Of a stretch of DNA of 21,504 nucleotides, positions 5,179 to 11,880 are shown piece by piece. Both the position numbers and the translations under genes were made by a program. The notes below the pieces were generated by a model. The model was not told where the DNA came from. It searched no databases and saw nothing but the letters and a program-made list of their open reading frames with translations. Source of the DNA: a virus; IMG/VR virus record IMGVR_UViG_3300022200_000624, positions 1 through 21,504 of that record. One strand, written 5' to 3'. Position 1 is the stretch's first letter. Each line of letters opens with the position of its first letter.

Positions 5179-5355
5179 ATGACACGCGAACAAATGATTG
5201 AAGAGTTAGTTGAGGATAATCTCTATCATGTTTCACTTATGGAGCTTGTTTATTTTCACAGGCGAAGAGTATCTGATAAGCTACAAGATCTTTCGGATGA
5301 TGAGTTGCTATCCCAATACAACTCCGTGTTCGGTGATGAGGAGGTAGTACACTGA
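5179..5355 (+). CDS. Hypothetical 58-aa acidic protein
   Basis: A short gene opening the replication operon. AGGA (5168-5171) lies 7 bases before the ATG, and the stop overlaps the primase start by one base (TGATG). The protein is acidic and helical (MTREQMIEELVEDNLYHVSL, ELVYFHRRRVSDKL, DLSDDELLSQY), with a basic HRRR patch in the middle. No family is recognised. The tight coupling to the primase-helicase suggests a related role or at least matched expression. Confidence 0.7.
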   Translation: MTREQMIEELVEDNLYHVSLMELVYFHRRRVSDKLQDLSDDELLSQYNSVFGDEEVVH

Positions 5356-6941
5356 TGACATTCGTAAAGTTACACCAGCAATGTGAGGACTGTGGTTCTA
5401 GTGATGCGTTGTCCTACAATGAGGATGGGTCTAGCTACTGTTTTGCTTGTGCTAAGTTTACCCCCTCACCAGAAGCCACAGGAGGCTCTGTGAGCAACAT
5501 TAAGGAACGAGTAGTACCAGCGGCAGGGTTCGACAAAGCTGCCTTTACAGAGCCATACAGAGGCTTTCAGGACAGGGGGCTGACAGCTACCACCATGTCT
5601 GCGTACTCTGCACAGCAGAAAGCAGGTAACATTCTGTTTGGTTATCATGATCCGCAGGGTGAGTTAGTGGCGGTGAAGACTAGGTATCCTGACAAGCAGT
5701 TCAAGATTGGTGGGGATTGGAAGAAGGCTGGGTTGTATGGTCAGCACCTGTTCCCTACTGGTGGTCAATACATAACCGTAGTGGAGGGAGAGTTCGATGC
5801 GCTGGCATCCTATCAAATGTTCGGTGGTAAGTATCCTGTTGTGTCTATTCGTAATGGTGCCCAAGGTGCTGCTGCTGACTGCCGCAGAGCCTATGACTTC
5901 CTTGACCAGTACGACCACATCATATTCTGCTTTGACAACGACGATCACGGCAGGTCGGCTGCTCTAGAGTGTGCTGATATCTTTGGTGGTAAAGCTAGGA
6001 TCTTCCATCATGGTGAGCACAAGGATGCATCTGATTACCTAGTCAACGGTGACAAGGAAGACTTTGTTAAGCGGTGGTGGGCAGCGAAGACGTACACACC
6101 TGATGGTATGGTGATGCTGGGTTCTCTGCGTGAATCGCTGAAGAAACCATTGGAAGAAGCAGAAGTACGCTACCCATACAAGGGACTAGATGACATGACG
6201 TTTGGGATCAGACCGACTGAGCTAGTCACCATCTGTGCTGGCTCTGGTCTGGGTAAGTCTACGTTCATGCGTGAGCTAGTCTTCTCCATACTCAGTCAGA
6301 CCAACGACAGGGTAGGGCTGGCGTTCCTTGAAGAGACACCTGATCGTACTGCTCGTGGTCTGGTGGGACTACAGATCAACAAGCCGATACACCTACCGGG
6401 CTGTGACTACTCACCATCAGAAGTAGACAGGGTATTCGACAGCCTCAACCTTGATGATCGTGTGGTACTGTGGGATACGTTTGGTTCCAACAAGATAGAG
6501 AACGTACTGGCACGGTTCAGATACCAGATCAAGGTACTAGGTGTGCAGTACATTGTGCTTGATCACATATCCATACTGGTATCAGATCAGGACAACGGTG
6601 ATGAGCGCAAGGCTATTGACGAGATCATGACGAAGCTACGTATGTTCTGTCAGGAGATGCGTGTGTCCATGTTCATCGTGTCACACCTGCGTAGACCTGA
6701 AGGCAAGGGACATGAGGACGGTGCATACACCAGCCTTGGTCAGTTGCGTGGCAGTGCAGCTATTGCACAACTGAGTGACATTGTGTTAGGATTAGAACGT
6801 AACGCACAAGCAGAAGATCCTATGGTACGTAACACCACCAACGTGCGTGTACTGAAGAACAGGTTCAGCGGTATGACAGGACCAGCCACATCGCTGATGT
6901 ACAACAAGGACACGGGGAGACTATCAGAGGTATTTGAATGA
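5355..6941 (+). CDS. DNA primase-helicase, T7 gp4-like
   Basis: 528 aa, close to the 566 aa of T7 gp4. It makes RNA primers on the lagging strand and unwinds the fork as a ring. Domains in order: zinc ribbon with Cys 10, 13, 29 and 32; TOPRIM primase with VVEGEFDA (142-149) and FDNDDHG (193-199) carrying the acidic metal-binding residues; a linker at about 245-275; a RecA/DnaB-fold helicase with Walker A GSGLGKS (296-302), catalytic Glu in FLEETP (324-329), Walker B-like IVLDHIS (400-406) and the DNA-binding QLRGS segment (463-467). All key residues expected of both activities appear present. GAGGAGG (5338-5344) precedes the start. It works with the polymerase, SSB and nucleases downstream. 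The following zinc-ribbon gene overlaps by four bases. Confidence 0.96.
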   Translation: MTFVKLHQQCEDCGSSDALSYNEDGSSYCFACAKFTPSPEATGGSVSNIKERVVPAAGFDKAAFTEPYRGFQDRGLTATTMSAYSAQQKAGNILFGYHDPQGELVAVKTRYPDKQFKIGGDWKKAGLYGQHLFPTGGQYITVVEGEFDALASYQMFGGKYPVVSIRNGAQGAAADCRRAYDFLDQYDHIIFCFDNDDHGRSAALECADIFGGKARIFHHGEHKDASDYLVNGDKEDFVKRWWAAKTYTPDGMVMLGSLRESLKKPLEEAEVRYPYKGLDDMTFGIRPTELVTICAGSGLGKSTFMRELVFSILSQTNDRVGLAFLEETPDRTARGLVGLQINKPIHLPGCDYSPSEVDRVFDSLNLDDRVVLWDTFGSNKIENVLARFRYQIKVLGVQYIVLDHISILVSDQDNGDERKAIDEIMTKLRMFCQEMRVSMFIVSHLRRPEGKGHEDGAYTSLGQLRGSAAIAQLSDIVLGLERNAQAEDPMVRNTTNVRVLKNRFSGMTGPATSLMYNKDTGRLSEVFE

Positions 6942-7183
6942 GGTGTGTTGCTTGCGATAAGATAATGACAGACTATGAACTAACCAAGAAGTTCAGCAAC
7001 AGTGGTGAGTTCGTTGATATGTGTAACGAGTGTAGTCGGTTCCTTGCTGATGATGACTTGATAGCAGTGGGCAACATGGACTATGCTACCCTTAGTGATC
7101 TGGAGGAGATTAAAGATGTCGAAGATGGGTCGTTGGATTATGGAGCAGGAGGAGAATATGGAGAGGAGGACGATTGGTCATGA
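6938..7183 (+). CDS. Small zinc-ribbon protein
   Basis: 81 aa. Two CxxC pairs (Cys 3/6 and 29/32) in the first 33 residues form a probable four-cysteine zinc site. The C-terminal half is very acidic (DLEEIKDVEDG, then EYGEEDDWS). Small zinc-ribbon proteins at this spot between primase and polymerase genes are familiar from other T7-like marine phages, but I know of no assigned role. A link to primase or polymerase function is inferred from coupling only: it starts in an ATGA overlap with the primase gene and ends in an ATGA overlap with the polymerase gene. Confidence 0.75.
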   Translation: MRCVACDKIMTDYELTKKFSNSGEFVDMCNECSRFLADDDLIAVGNMDYATLSDLEEIKDVEDGSLDYGAGGEYGEEDDWS

Positions 7184-8862
7184 ACTTTCAGAAAGACAGC
7201 AGCGTGATCTCGCCTACTACGAATACTCTCTTTTTGGATATAGAGACAGATGGTTTGAATCCAACCAAGATACACTGTGTAGTTACAAAGAGATCAAACG
7301 AGGGGCACTTGACCCACTTATCTAGAAGGAGTTTGATGGATGAACTGGCAAAAGGTGGACATGTTTGTGGTCATAATATTATTGGCTACGATCTTCCTGT
7401 TTTGTACAGGCTATGGGGTATACGCATTCCTCAGCACAGAGTTGTGGACACGTTGGTTCTTTCTCGCCTCTTTCATCCCGATCTGGATGGTGGTCACAGC
7501 CTCGCTGCTTGGGGAACTAGGCTTGGATTTCCTAAAGGAGAACATGAGGATTGGGAAGAACTATCTGAAGAGATGGTGGCGTACTGTAAAAGAGATGTGG
7601 ATGTCACTCACAGATTACACGATGCGTTGATGGCACAGATGCAGATGTTTGGTTTTACTAAGCACTGCGTTGACCTTGAGCACAGCGTTGCGTTTATCTG
7701 TAGGGATCAGGAAGAGAACGGCTTTGAGTTTGACAAGGCAGGTGCAATAGAACTGTATGAAGAACTCACTACCCGTATGAACAGGATAGAGAATGATTTA
7801 CAACGTGTGTTCCCACCCATAGTAGAGGAGAGGATCAGTGATAAAACACAGAAGAGACTCAAGGACAAAGTTACGGTATTCAACGTCGGTAGTAGACAAC
7901 AAATTGCAGAGCGGCTTGCTAGTAAGGGCGCTGTGTGGAAGGAACTCACTCCCGCAGGAAAACCTAAAGTCGATGAGAGTACACTCAAGAAGCAGACTCA
8001 CATTCCCGAGGCAAAGATTATTCTCCGTTACCTTCTCTGCCAGAAACGCGCATCGCATGTTGACTCGTGGATTAAAGCAGTTGGAGAGGACGGCAGAATA
8101 CATGGACGAGTCAGACACATCGGCGCTGTCACCGGTAGGATGGCACACTCCAATCCGAACATGGCTCAGATACCTGCGGTAAGGGCTGAGTACGGCAAGC
8201 GGTGTCGTGATCTGTTCACTGTTCCTACTGGTCGTGTTCTTGTTGGTGCTGATGCCAGTGGTCTTGAGCTACGTATGCTGGCTCACTACATGAACGATGA
8301 GAACTACACCAAGGAGATACTGACAGGTGACATACACACTGCCAACCAGAAAGCTGCTGGGTTAGATACACGCGATCAAGCTAAGACATTTATATACGCG
8401 TTCCTGTATGGCGCAGGTGATGCCAAGATAGGTAGCGTAGTAGGATCAACCAGCAACGCAGGACGTAAACTCAAGGAGAGATTCCTGCAGAACACACCGG
8501 CACTGGCAAAGCTACGACAACAGGTAGCCAAGGATGCAGAGTCTGGCTTTCTTACTGGTCTTGATGGCAGACGAATACGAGTACGTTCACAACATGCAGC
8601 GTTGAACACGCTACTACAGGGTGCTGGTGCTGTGGTAATGAAGCAAGCAATCATCATACTGTATGACATGCTGGCTCGTGTTGACTTCAAGCTAGTGGCA
8701 CAGGTACACGATGAGTGGCAGATAGAATGCCGCCCAGAAGACGCAGACTTTATTGGCAAGTCCTGTGTCAACGCAATGATATTCGCAGGTGAACTCCTGC
8801 AACTGAACTGTCCGTTGGACGGAGAGTATAGAGTTGGTAATAGTTGGGCAGATACCCACTAG
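7180..8862 (+). CDS. Family A DNA polymerase with 3'-5' exonuclease, T7-type
   Basis: 560 aa from the ATG at 7180, preferred over TTG at 7174 because it forms the usual ATGA overlap and sits 9 bases after GAGAGGAGGA. Exonuclease motifs: LDIETDG (19-25, D20/E22), GHNIIGYD (64-71) and YCKRD (135-139). Polymerase motifs: A in GADASGLELR (356-365, D358), B in RDQAKTFIYAFLYG (398-411) and C in QVHDEW (508-513). The nucleotide-selection position matching E. coli Pol I Phe762 is Tyr406, as in T7 polymerase. At 560 aa it is shorter than T7 gp5 (704 aa), and I did not see an insert matching the T7 thioredoxin-binding loop, so processivity may work differently. It copies the phage genome together with the upstream primase-helicase and downstream SSB. 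A hydrophobic frame is nested inside at 7340-7630. Confidence 0.96.
   Translation: MNFQKDSSVISPTTNTLFLDIETDGLNPTKIHCVVTKRSNEGHLTHLSRRSLMDELAKGGHVCGHNIIGYDLPVLYRLWGIRIPQHRVVDTLVLSRLFHPDLDGGHSLAAWGTRLGFPKGEHEDWEELSEEMVAYCKRDVDVTHRLHDALMAQMQMFGFTKHCVDLEHSVAFICRDQEENGFEFDKAGAIELYEELTTRMNRIENDLQRVFPPIVEERISDKTQKRLKDKVTVFNVGSRQQIAERLASKGAVWKELTPAGKPKVDESTLKKQTHIPEAKIILRYLLCQKRASHVDSWIKAVGEDGRIHGRVRHIGAVTGRMAHSNPNMAQIPAVRAEYGKRCRDLFTVPTGRVLVGADASGLELRMLAHYMNDENYTKEILTGDIHTANQKAAGLDTRDQAKTFIYAFLYGAGDAKIGSVVGSTSNAGRKLKERFLQNTPALAKLRQQVAKDAESGFLTGLDGRRIRVRSQHAALNTLLQGAGAVVMKQAIIILYDMLARVDFKLVAQVHDEWQIECRPEDADFIGKSCVNAMIFAGELLQLNCPLDGEYRVGNSWADTH
7340..7630 (+). CDS. Possible nested membrane-protein frame inside the polymerase gene
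   Basis: A 96-codon frame, +1 to the polymerase frame, starting at an ATG with AGAAGGAG (7324-7331) 8 bases upstream, which is good ribosome-site spacing. The product would have a polar start (MNWQKVD), one hydrophobic span (about residues 8-31, FVVIILLATIFLF), a second (about 39-62, RWFFLASFIPIWMVV) and a Lys/Arg/Trp-rich C-terminus (NYLKRWWRTVKEMW). Two spans plus a basic tail resemble small holins. Against it: T-ending codons in the polymerase frame put T or C at the second position of this frame and create hydrophobic residues by chance, and other open shadow frames of similar length exist. Low confidence that it is expressed. Confidence 0.22.
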   Translation: MNWQKVDMFVVIILLATIFLFCTGYGVYAFLSTELWTRWFFLASFIPIWMVVTASLLGELGLDFLKENMRIGKNYLKRWWRTVKEMWMSLTDYTMR

Positions 8863-8879
8863 TACAATTCTATTTTATG

Positions 8880-8888
8880 TGGTATAAT
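8880..8888 (+). promoter_or_regulatory. Extended -10 promoter in front of the SSB gene
   Basis: TGG directly followed by TATAAT (8883-8888, 6 of 6) makes a full extended -10 in the 61-base gap between polymerase and SSB genes. The -35 is weak (AGTACA at 8861-8866, 16-base spacer, 3 of 6), which extended -10 promoters tolerate. It would give extra transcripts of SSB and the genes after it. Confidence 0.6.
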
Positions 8889-8923
8889 ATTAGGGTAAGT
8901 TTAACTAGCAGGAGAAATGCTAT

Positions 8924-9370
8924 ATGTCTAATGAAGCACCCAATGTAATGGTCAACTGCACTTTGTTCTGGCCTAAGCTGACTCAGAAGAACGAGCTTGC
9001 TGACAAGTTTACTGTTGACGTTTGTAATCTTTCAGACGCTGCTGTAACTGCGTTGGAAGACATGGGTATTACTATCAACAACAAGGGAGATGAGCGTGGA
9101 CATTTCATAACATGCAAGTCTAACAACAAGTACCGTGCGTTTAGACCAGACGGTACAGAGTTGCTTCTCAAGGGACGCACACCCAGAAGTGATGAGGATG
9201 ACGTACAGTCAGGATCCATTGTTGCTAATGGTACTGAAGCACGTTGTCTCATTGGCTACTACGATTGGGAGTACCTCAAGAAGAAGGGACGCAGTGCTAC
9301 GCTCAAGCGTTTAGAGATCACCAACCTAATTGAGTACGCACCAGAAGTCGAAGAGATGGAAGCTCTGTGA
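8924..9370 (+). CDS. Single-stranded DNA-binding protein, T7 gp2.5-like
   Basis: 148 aa. The pattern fits the gp2.5-type phage SSB: an N-terminal strand with NVMVNCTLFWPKL, an OB-fold-like beta-rich core (KFTVDVCNL, HFITCKSNNKYRAF, EARCLIGYYDWEY), a basic KKKGRSATLKRLEI segment and a short acidic tail (EVEEMEAL). The tail of this family binds polymerase and helicase and is needed at the fork. Here it ends in Leu, whereas T7 gp2.5 ends in an aromatic residue. AGGAG (8910-8914) is 9 bases before the ATG. It is the only gene in this operon with a clear promoter directly in front, which suits a protein needed in large amounts. Confidence 0.85.
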   Translation: MSNEAPNVMVNCTLFWPKLTQKNELADKFTVDVCNLSDAAVTALEDMGITINNKGDERGHFITCKSNNKYRAFRPDGTELLLKGRTPRSDEDDVQSGSIVANGTEARCLIGYYDWEYLKKKGRSATLKRLEITNLIEYAPEVEEMEAL

Positions 9371-10059
9371 TACTAATCGACGGTGACATGCTGGTGTACC
9401 GTGTTGGGTTTGCTTGTGACGAAGAACCTGAAAACGTTGCAACGCAAACCCTAGACAACTACCTGTCAGAAATGGTCATGGATCTGTCTGAGCACTACGC
9501 ATCCAGCATTGTGTACTTAACGGGTAAGGGTAACTTCAGGGACGAGGTTGCCGTTACCCAACCCTACAAAGGTAATCGTGACAACACTCGCGTACCTGTA
9601 CACAAGAAACTGCTCCGTGACTTTATGGTATCTGAGTGGAACGCACAGGTTATTAACGGTATGGAAGCTGATGATGCTATTGCTATCAAGGCTACTGAGC
9701 TAGATCACAAGGCTATCATCTGTTCATTGGACAAAGACTTCAAACAGATTCCTTGTCCTATGTATGACTACACCAAGAAAAAGTTAAATGCATTTAAACC
9801 TGTTGAAGCTATGCGCTGGTTGTACAAGCAGGCATTGATGGGTGATCGTGTTGATAACATACCGGGCATACATGGTATTGGTCCTAAGAAAGCAGACAAG
9901 ATCATTGATCCTTGTTCTACTGAGTGGGAGTGTTACAGTGCTTGCCTTGCTCACTATTGGGACAACGATCTGGATGAAGACAGACTGCTAGAAAGTCTTA
10001 ACCTTCTGTATCTGTTGCGATCACCGGACGATAAGTATGAGAAGCCAAGTGAAGTTTGA
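9367..10059 (+). CDS. 5'-3' exonuclease, FEN/T7 gp6-like
   Basis: 230 aa. The flap-endonuclease/5'-nuclease metal residues are all visible: D5 and D7 in LIDGD, E100-x-D102-D103 in MEADDA, D122 and D124 in SLDKDF, and the helix-3-turn-helix GDRVDNIPGI with D160 and D163, followed by HGIGPKKA. YKGNR (67-71) matches the conserved basic arch region. It removes RNA primers and degrades DNA 5'-3', and in T7-like phages also feeds host DNA into nucleotide pools. The start is GTG at 9367, overlapping the SSB stop (GTGA). The next in-frame ATG would remove the essential LIDGD, so GTG is needed. The gene holds the third copy of the TTAAATGCATTTAA palindrome and overlaps the next gene by 23 bases. Confidence 0.93.
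   Translation: MILIDGDMLVYRVGFACDEEPENVATQTLDNYLSEMVMDLSEHYASSIVYLTGKGNFRDEVAVTQPYKGNRDNTRVPVHKKLLRDFMVSEWNAQVINGMEADDAIAIKATELDHKAIICSLDKDFKQIPCPMYDYTKKKLNAFKPVEAMRWLYKQALMGDRVDNIPGIHGIGPKKADKIIDPCSTEWECYSACLAHYWDNDLDEDRLLESLNLLYLLRSPDDKYEKPSEV
9784..9797. repeat. 14-bp palindrome, copy 3, inside the exonuclease gene
   Basis: TTAAATGCATTTAA is identical to the core of the palindromes at 1044-1061 and 1999-2014. Here it is coding sequence (Leu-Asn-Ala-Phe and the first base pair of Lys region, residues 140-144), so it may be chance or a functional site tolerated within the gene. Confidence 0.6.
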
Positions 10060-10447
10060 TTCCAAGTTTGAGAAAGAAGTCTATGCTTTACTTAACAAAG
10101 TAGAAGGCTTTAAGTATCATCCACAACAAACAATTAAATACACAGTATCCCGTACATATGAACCTGACTTTGTGTACAAGACACGCAAGAAGACAGTGTG
10201 GGTGGAAGTAAAGGGCAGGTTCCGTACATCAGACGAGGCACGTAAATATGTCTGCATCTCAGAGGCTCTTGGGCCAAAGGAGGAATTGGTATTTCTCTTT
10301 CAAAAACCCCGAACACCCATGCCGGGATCCAGAAGAAGAAAGGATGGTACACGCTACACAATGGCAGAGTGGGCAGACAAGAAAGGATTTAGATGGTACT
10401 CGCTTGAAACAGTACCAATCCTATGGTCAGAAGGATGGGAACGATGA
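10037..10447 (+). CDS. Endonuclease I-like Holliday junction resolvase
   Basis: 136 aa, similar in size to T7 endonuclease I (149 aa). The PD-(D/E)xK residues line up with that enzyme: E12 in KFEKEV, D44 in YEPDF, and E57 and K59 in WVEVKG (T7 E20, D55, E65 and K67). The enzyme cuts branched DNA, resolving replication and recombination intermediates before packaging and helping host DNA breakdown. The C-terminal half is basic and Trp-rich. It starts inside the 3' end of the exonuclease gene (23-base overlap) and ends in an ATGA overlap with the phosphoesterase gene, an order (exonuclease, resolvase) typical of a T7-like replication module. Confidence 0.9.
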   Translation: MRSQVKFDSKFEKEVYALLNKVEGFKYHPQQTIKYTVSRTYEPDFVYKTRKKTVWVEVKGRFRTSDEARKYVCISEALGPKEELVFLFQKPRTPMPGSRRRKDGTRYTMAEWADKKGFRWYSLETVPILWSEGWER

Positions 10448-11208
10448 GACACTTAGTCATACCTGATACACAAATAAAACCAGAACATCCCTTTGATCAC
10501 ATGCGGTGGGCAGGTAGATATGCCTGTGCTATCAAACCTGATGTGATCGTACATCTGGGAGATCACTGGGACATGCCATCGTTGTCCTCATACGACGTAG
10601 GTAAGAAGTCCTTTGAAGGTAGACGGTACTCTGCTGATGTCGAGGCAGGTAACGAAGCTATGCAGGTGTTCATGGATTGCATCAGAGCAGAGCAGACACG
10701 CTTGCGTAGAAGAAAAAAGAAAGTGTGGAAGCCAAGACTTATCTTTACTATCGGTAATCATGAGCAACGTATTGAACGTGCGGTAGAGAACGATGCAAAG
10801 CTAGAAGGGCTGATGAGTTATGAGGATCTTAATCTGCGCGGTTGGGAAGTTTTTCCGTATCTTCAGCCTGTCATTGTGGATGGCATTGCTTATTGTCACT
10901 TTTTTACTAGCGGTGTTATGGGCCGCCCAGTCACGAATGCAAAGCTACTGTTACAAAAGAAACATATGTCATGCGTCATGGGACATGTACAAGACAGAGA
11001 CATTGCCTTTGACAGAAACGCAGCAGGAAACAGAATGACCGCCTTGTTTGCTGGTATATACTATCAACACGACGAGGAGTATCTTAACCCACAGACTAAC
11101 GGATCATGGTCTGGTCTTTGGGTATTCAATGAAGTAGACAACGGCACGTTTGATGAGATGCCTGTGTCTATGACGTACCTACGGGGGAAGTACGGTGCTA
11201 ACTCTTGA
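10444..11208 (+). CDS. Calcineurin-like metallophosphoesterase
   Basis: 254 aa from the ATG at 10444, chosen because it makes the usual ATGA overlap and begins directly with MRHLVIPDTQ; a longer start inside the previous gene adds only seven unrelated residues. Metallophosphoesterase motifs: PDTQIKPEH (7-15), LGDHWD (38-43) and GNHE (104-107), plus a late GHVQDRD that supplies a further His. The family hydrolyses phosphoester bonds using two metal ions. The phage substrate is unknown; nucleotide recycling and DNA repair are possible. Location among replication genes, just before the nucleotide genes, fits either. The 3' end overlaps the following 54-aa gene by 14 bases. Confidence 0.87.
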   Translation: MRHLVIPDTQIKPEHPFDHMRWAGRYACAIKPDVIVHLGDHWDMPSLSSYDVGKKSFEGRRYSADVEAGNEAMQVFMDCIRAEQTRLRRRKKKVWKPRLIFTIGNHEQRIERAVENDAKLEGLMSYEDLNLRGWEVFPYLQPVIVDGIAYCHFFTSGVMGRPVTNAKLLLQKKHMSCVMGHVQDRDIAFDRNAAGNRMTALFAGIYYQHDEEYLNPQTNGSWSGLWVFNEVDNGTFDEMPVSMTYLRGKYGANS

Positions 11209-11359
11209 CGAAATACTTGAACGGATTGCAACACGGTATGATGAAATCACTATCATGGAAGCATTAGAGATTACATCTGAAGAGTTAGTTGAAAGGTTTG
11301 CTGACAAAGTAAACATTAACAGTTGGAAGTTTGACTTAGAGGAAGAGCATGAGCATTAA
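11195..11359 (+). CDS. Small conserved acidic phage protein, 54 aa
   Basis: Starts with GTG at 11195, preceded by a GGGGGAA ribosome site (11183-11189) 5 bases away, and overlaps the phosphoesterase 3' end by 14 bases. The sequence LTLDEILERIATRYDE, then ALEITSEELVERF and EEEHEH, is a pattern I recognise as a short acidic helical protein common in marine podo- and myoviruses; I know of no function. It ends 11 bases inside the DUF3310 gene. Together with the next genes it forms a chain of overlapping small reading frames before the ribonucleotide reductase. Confidence 0.72.
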   Translation: MLTLDEILERIATRYDEITIMEALEITSEELVERFADKVNINSWKFDLEEEHEH

Positions 11360-11642
11360 CGACGCAACCCCAGAGCAGTGGGACAAAGCAAGCAGGACAG
11401 TGTACGGTAGTTTGTATCATCCAAACGACCATGCAATAAAGAAACAAGTAGGTGGCAACCACTACAGCCGGTACACCATACAGCCTATTGATTTTATTAT
11501 TGCTAACAAGCTGGATTGGTGTGAAGCCAATGCAATTAAGTACATTACAAGACACCCACACAAGGGTGGAGTAGAAGATATAAGGAAAGCTATACACTAT
11601 CTAGAGATTCTTCTGGAGCGTATGATCAATGAAAATAGTTGA
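11349..11642 (+). CDS. DUF3310 family protein (SaV-like)
   Basis: 97 aa. Residues 32-90 carry the DUF3310 pattern: KQVGGNHYSRYTIQPIDF, then NKLDWCEANAIKYITRHPHK, GGVEDIRKAIHYLE. The G-G-x-H-Y and KYI-x-R motifs are characteristic. The family is widespread in phages and is often labelled nucleotide kinase-like; its reaction is not established to my knowledge. Here it lies two genes before the ribonucleotide reductase, which supports some link to nucleotide metabolism (inference). It begins in the end of the 54-aa gene and ends with a 14-base overlap with the next gene. Confidence 0.85.
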   Translation: MSINDATPEQWDKASRTVYGSLYHPNDHAIKKQVGGNHYSRYTIQPIDFIIANKLDWCEANAIKYITRHPHKGGVEDIRKAIHYLEILLERMINENS

Positions 11643-11880
11643 AGGTAACTTTGGTGGTAAGAATAACGACGATATAAAAACCTCTCACTTTCTGGCGTTG
11701 TTATCAGCACGTAGTTTAGAATACGAAAAAGAAGAACGACCCATCAAGTGTGTTGTTATTATGTATGAAGACGGAGAAGTATTTGAAGTCACAGCTACAG
11801 AACAATACCCTGATGGTGTATACTTACTCCTTGGTCTAGCACAAGCAGCAATCATCAACGAAACTTTAGGGATAACTTAA
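11629..11880 (+). CDS. Hypothetical 83-aa protein
   Basis: The start lies within the end of the DUF3310 gene (14-base overlap), and the TAA stop shares one base with the ribonucleotide reductase ATG. The N-terminus is polar (NFGGKNNDDIKTSHFLALLS). A beta hairpin-like IKCVVIMYEDGEVFEV follows, then a mildly hydrophobic helix near the end (GVYLLLGLAQAAIINE). Function unknown. Strict coupling to the reductase gene suggests co-expression. Confidence 0.75.
   Translation: MKIVEGNFGGKNNDDIKTSHFLALLSARSLEYEKEERPIKCVVIMYEDGEVFEVTATEQYPDGVYLLLGLAQAAIINETLGIT

Noticed and set aside
8376-8771. A 131-codon - strand frame opposite the polymerase active-site region
   Set aside because: Ser/Cys/Ala-rich antisense shadow of a well-supported polymerase domain.
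8843-8865. A terminator hairpin after the polymerase gene
   Set aside because: A short GGG/CCC inverted repeat is present but the stem is interrupted and no T tract follows; the gap is better explained by the extended -10 promoter.
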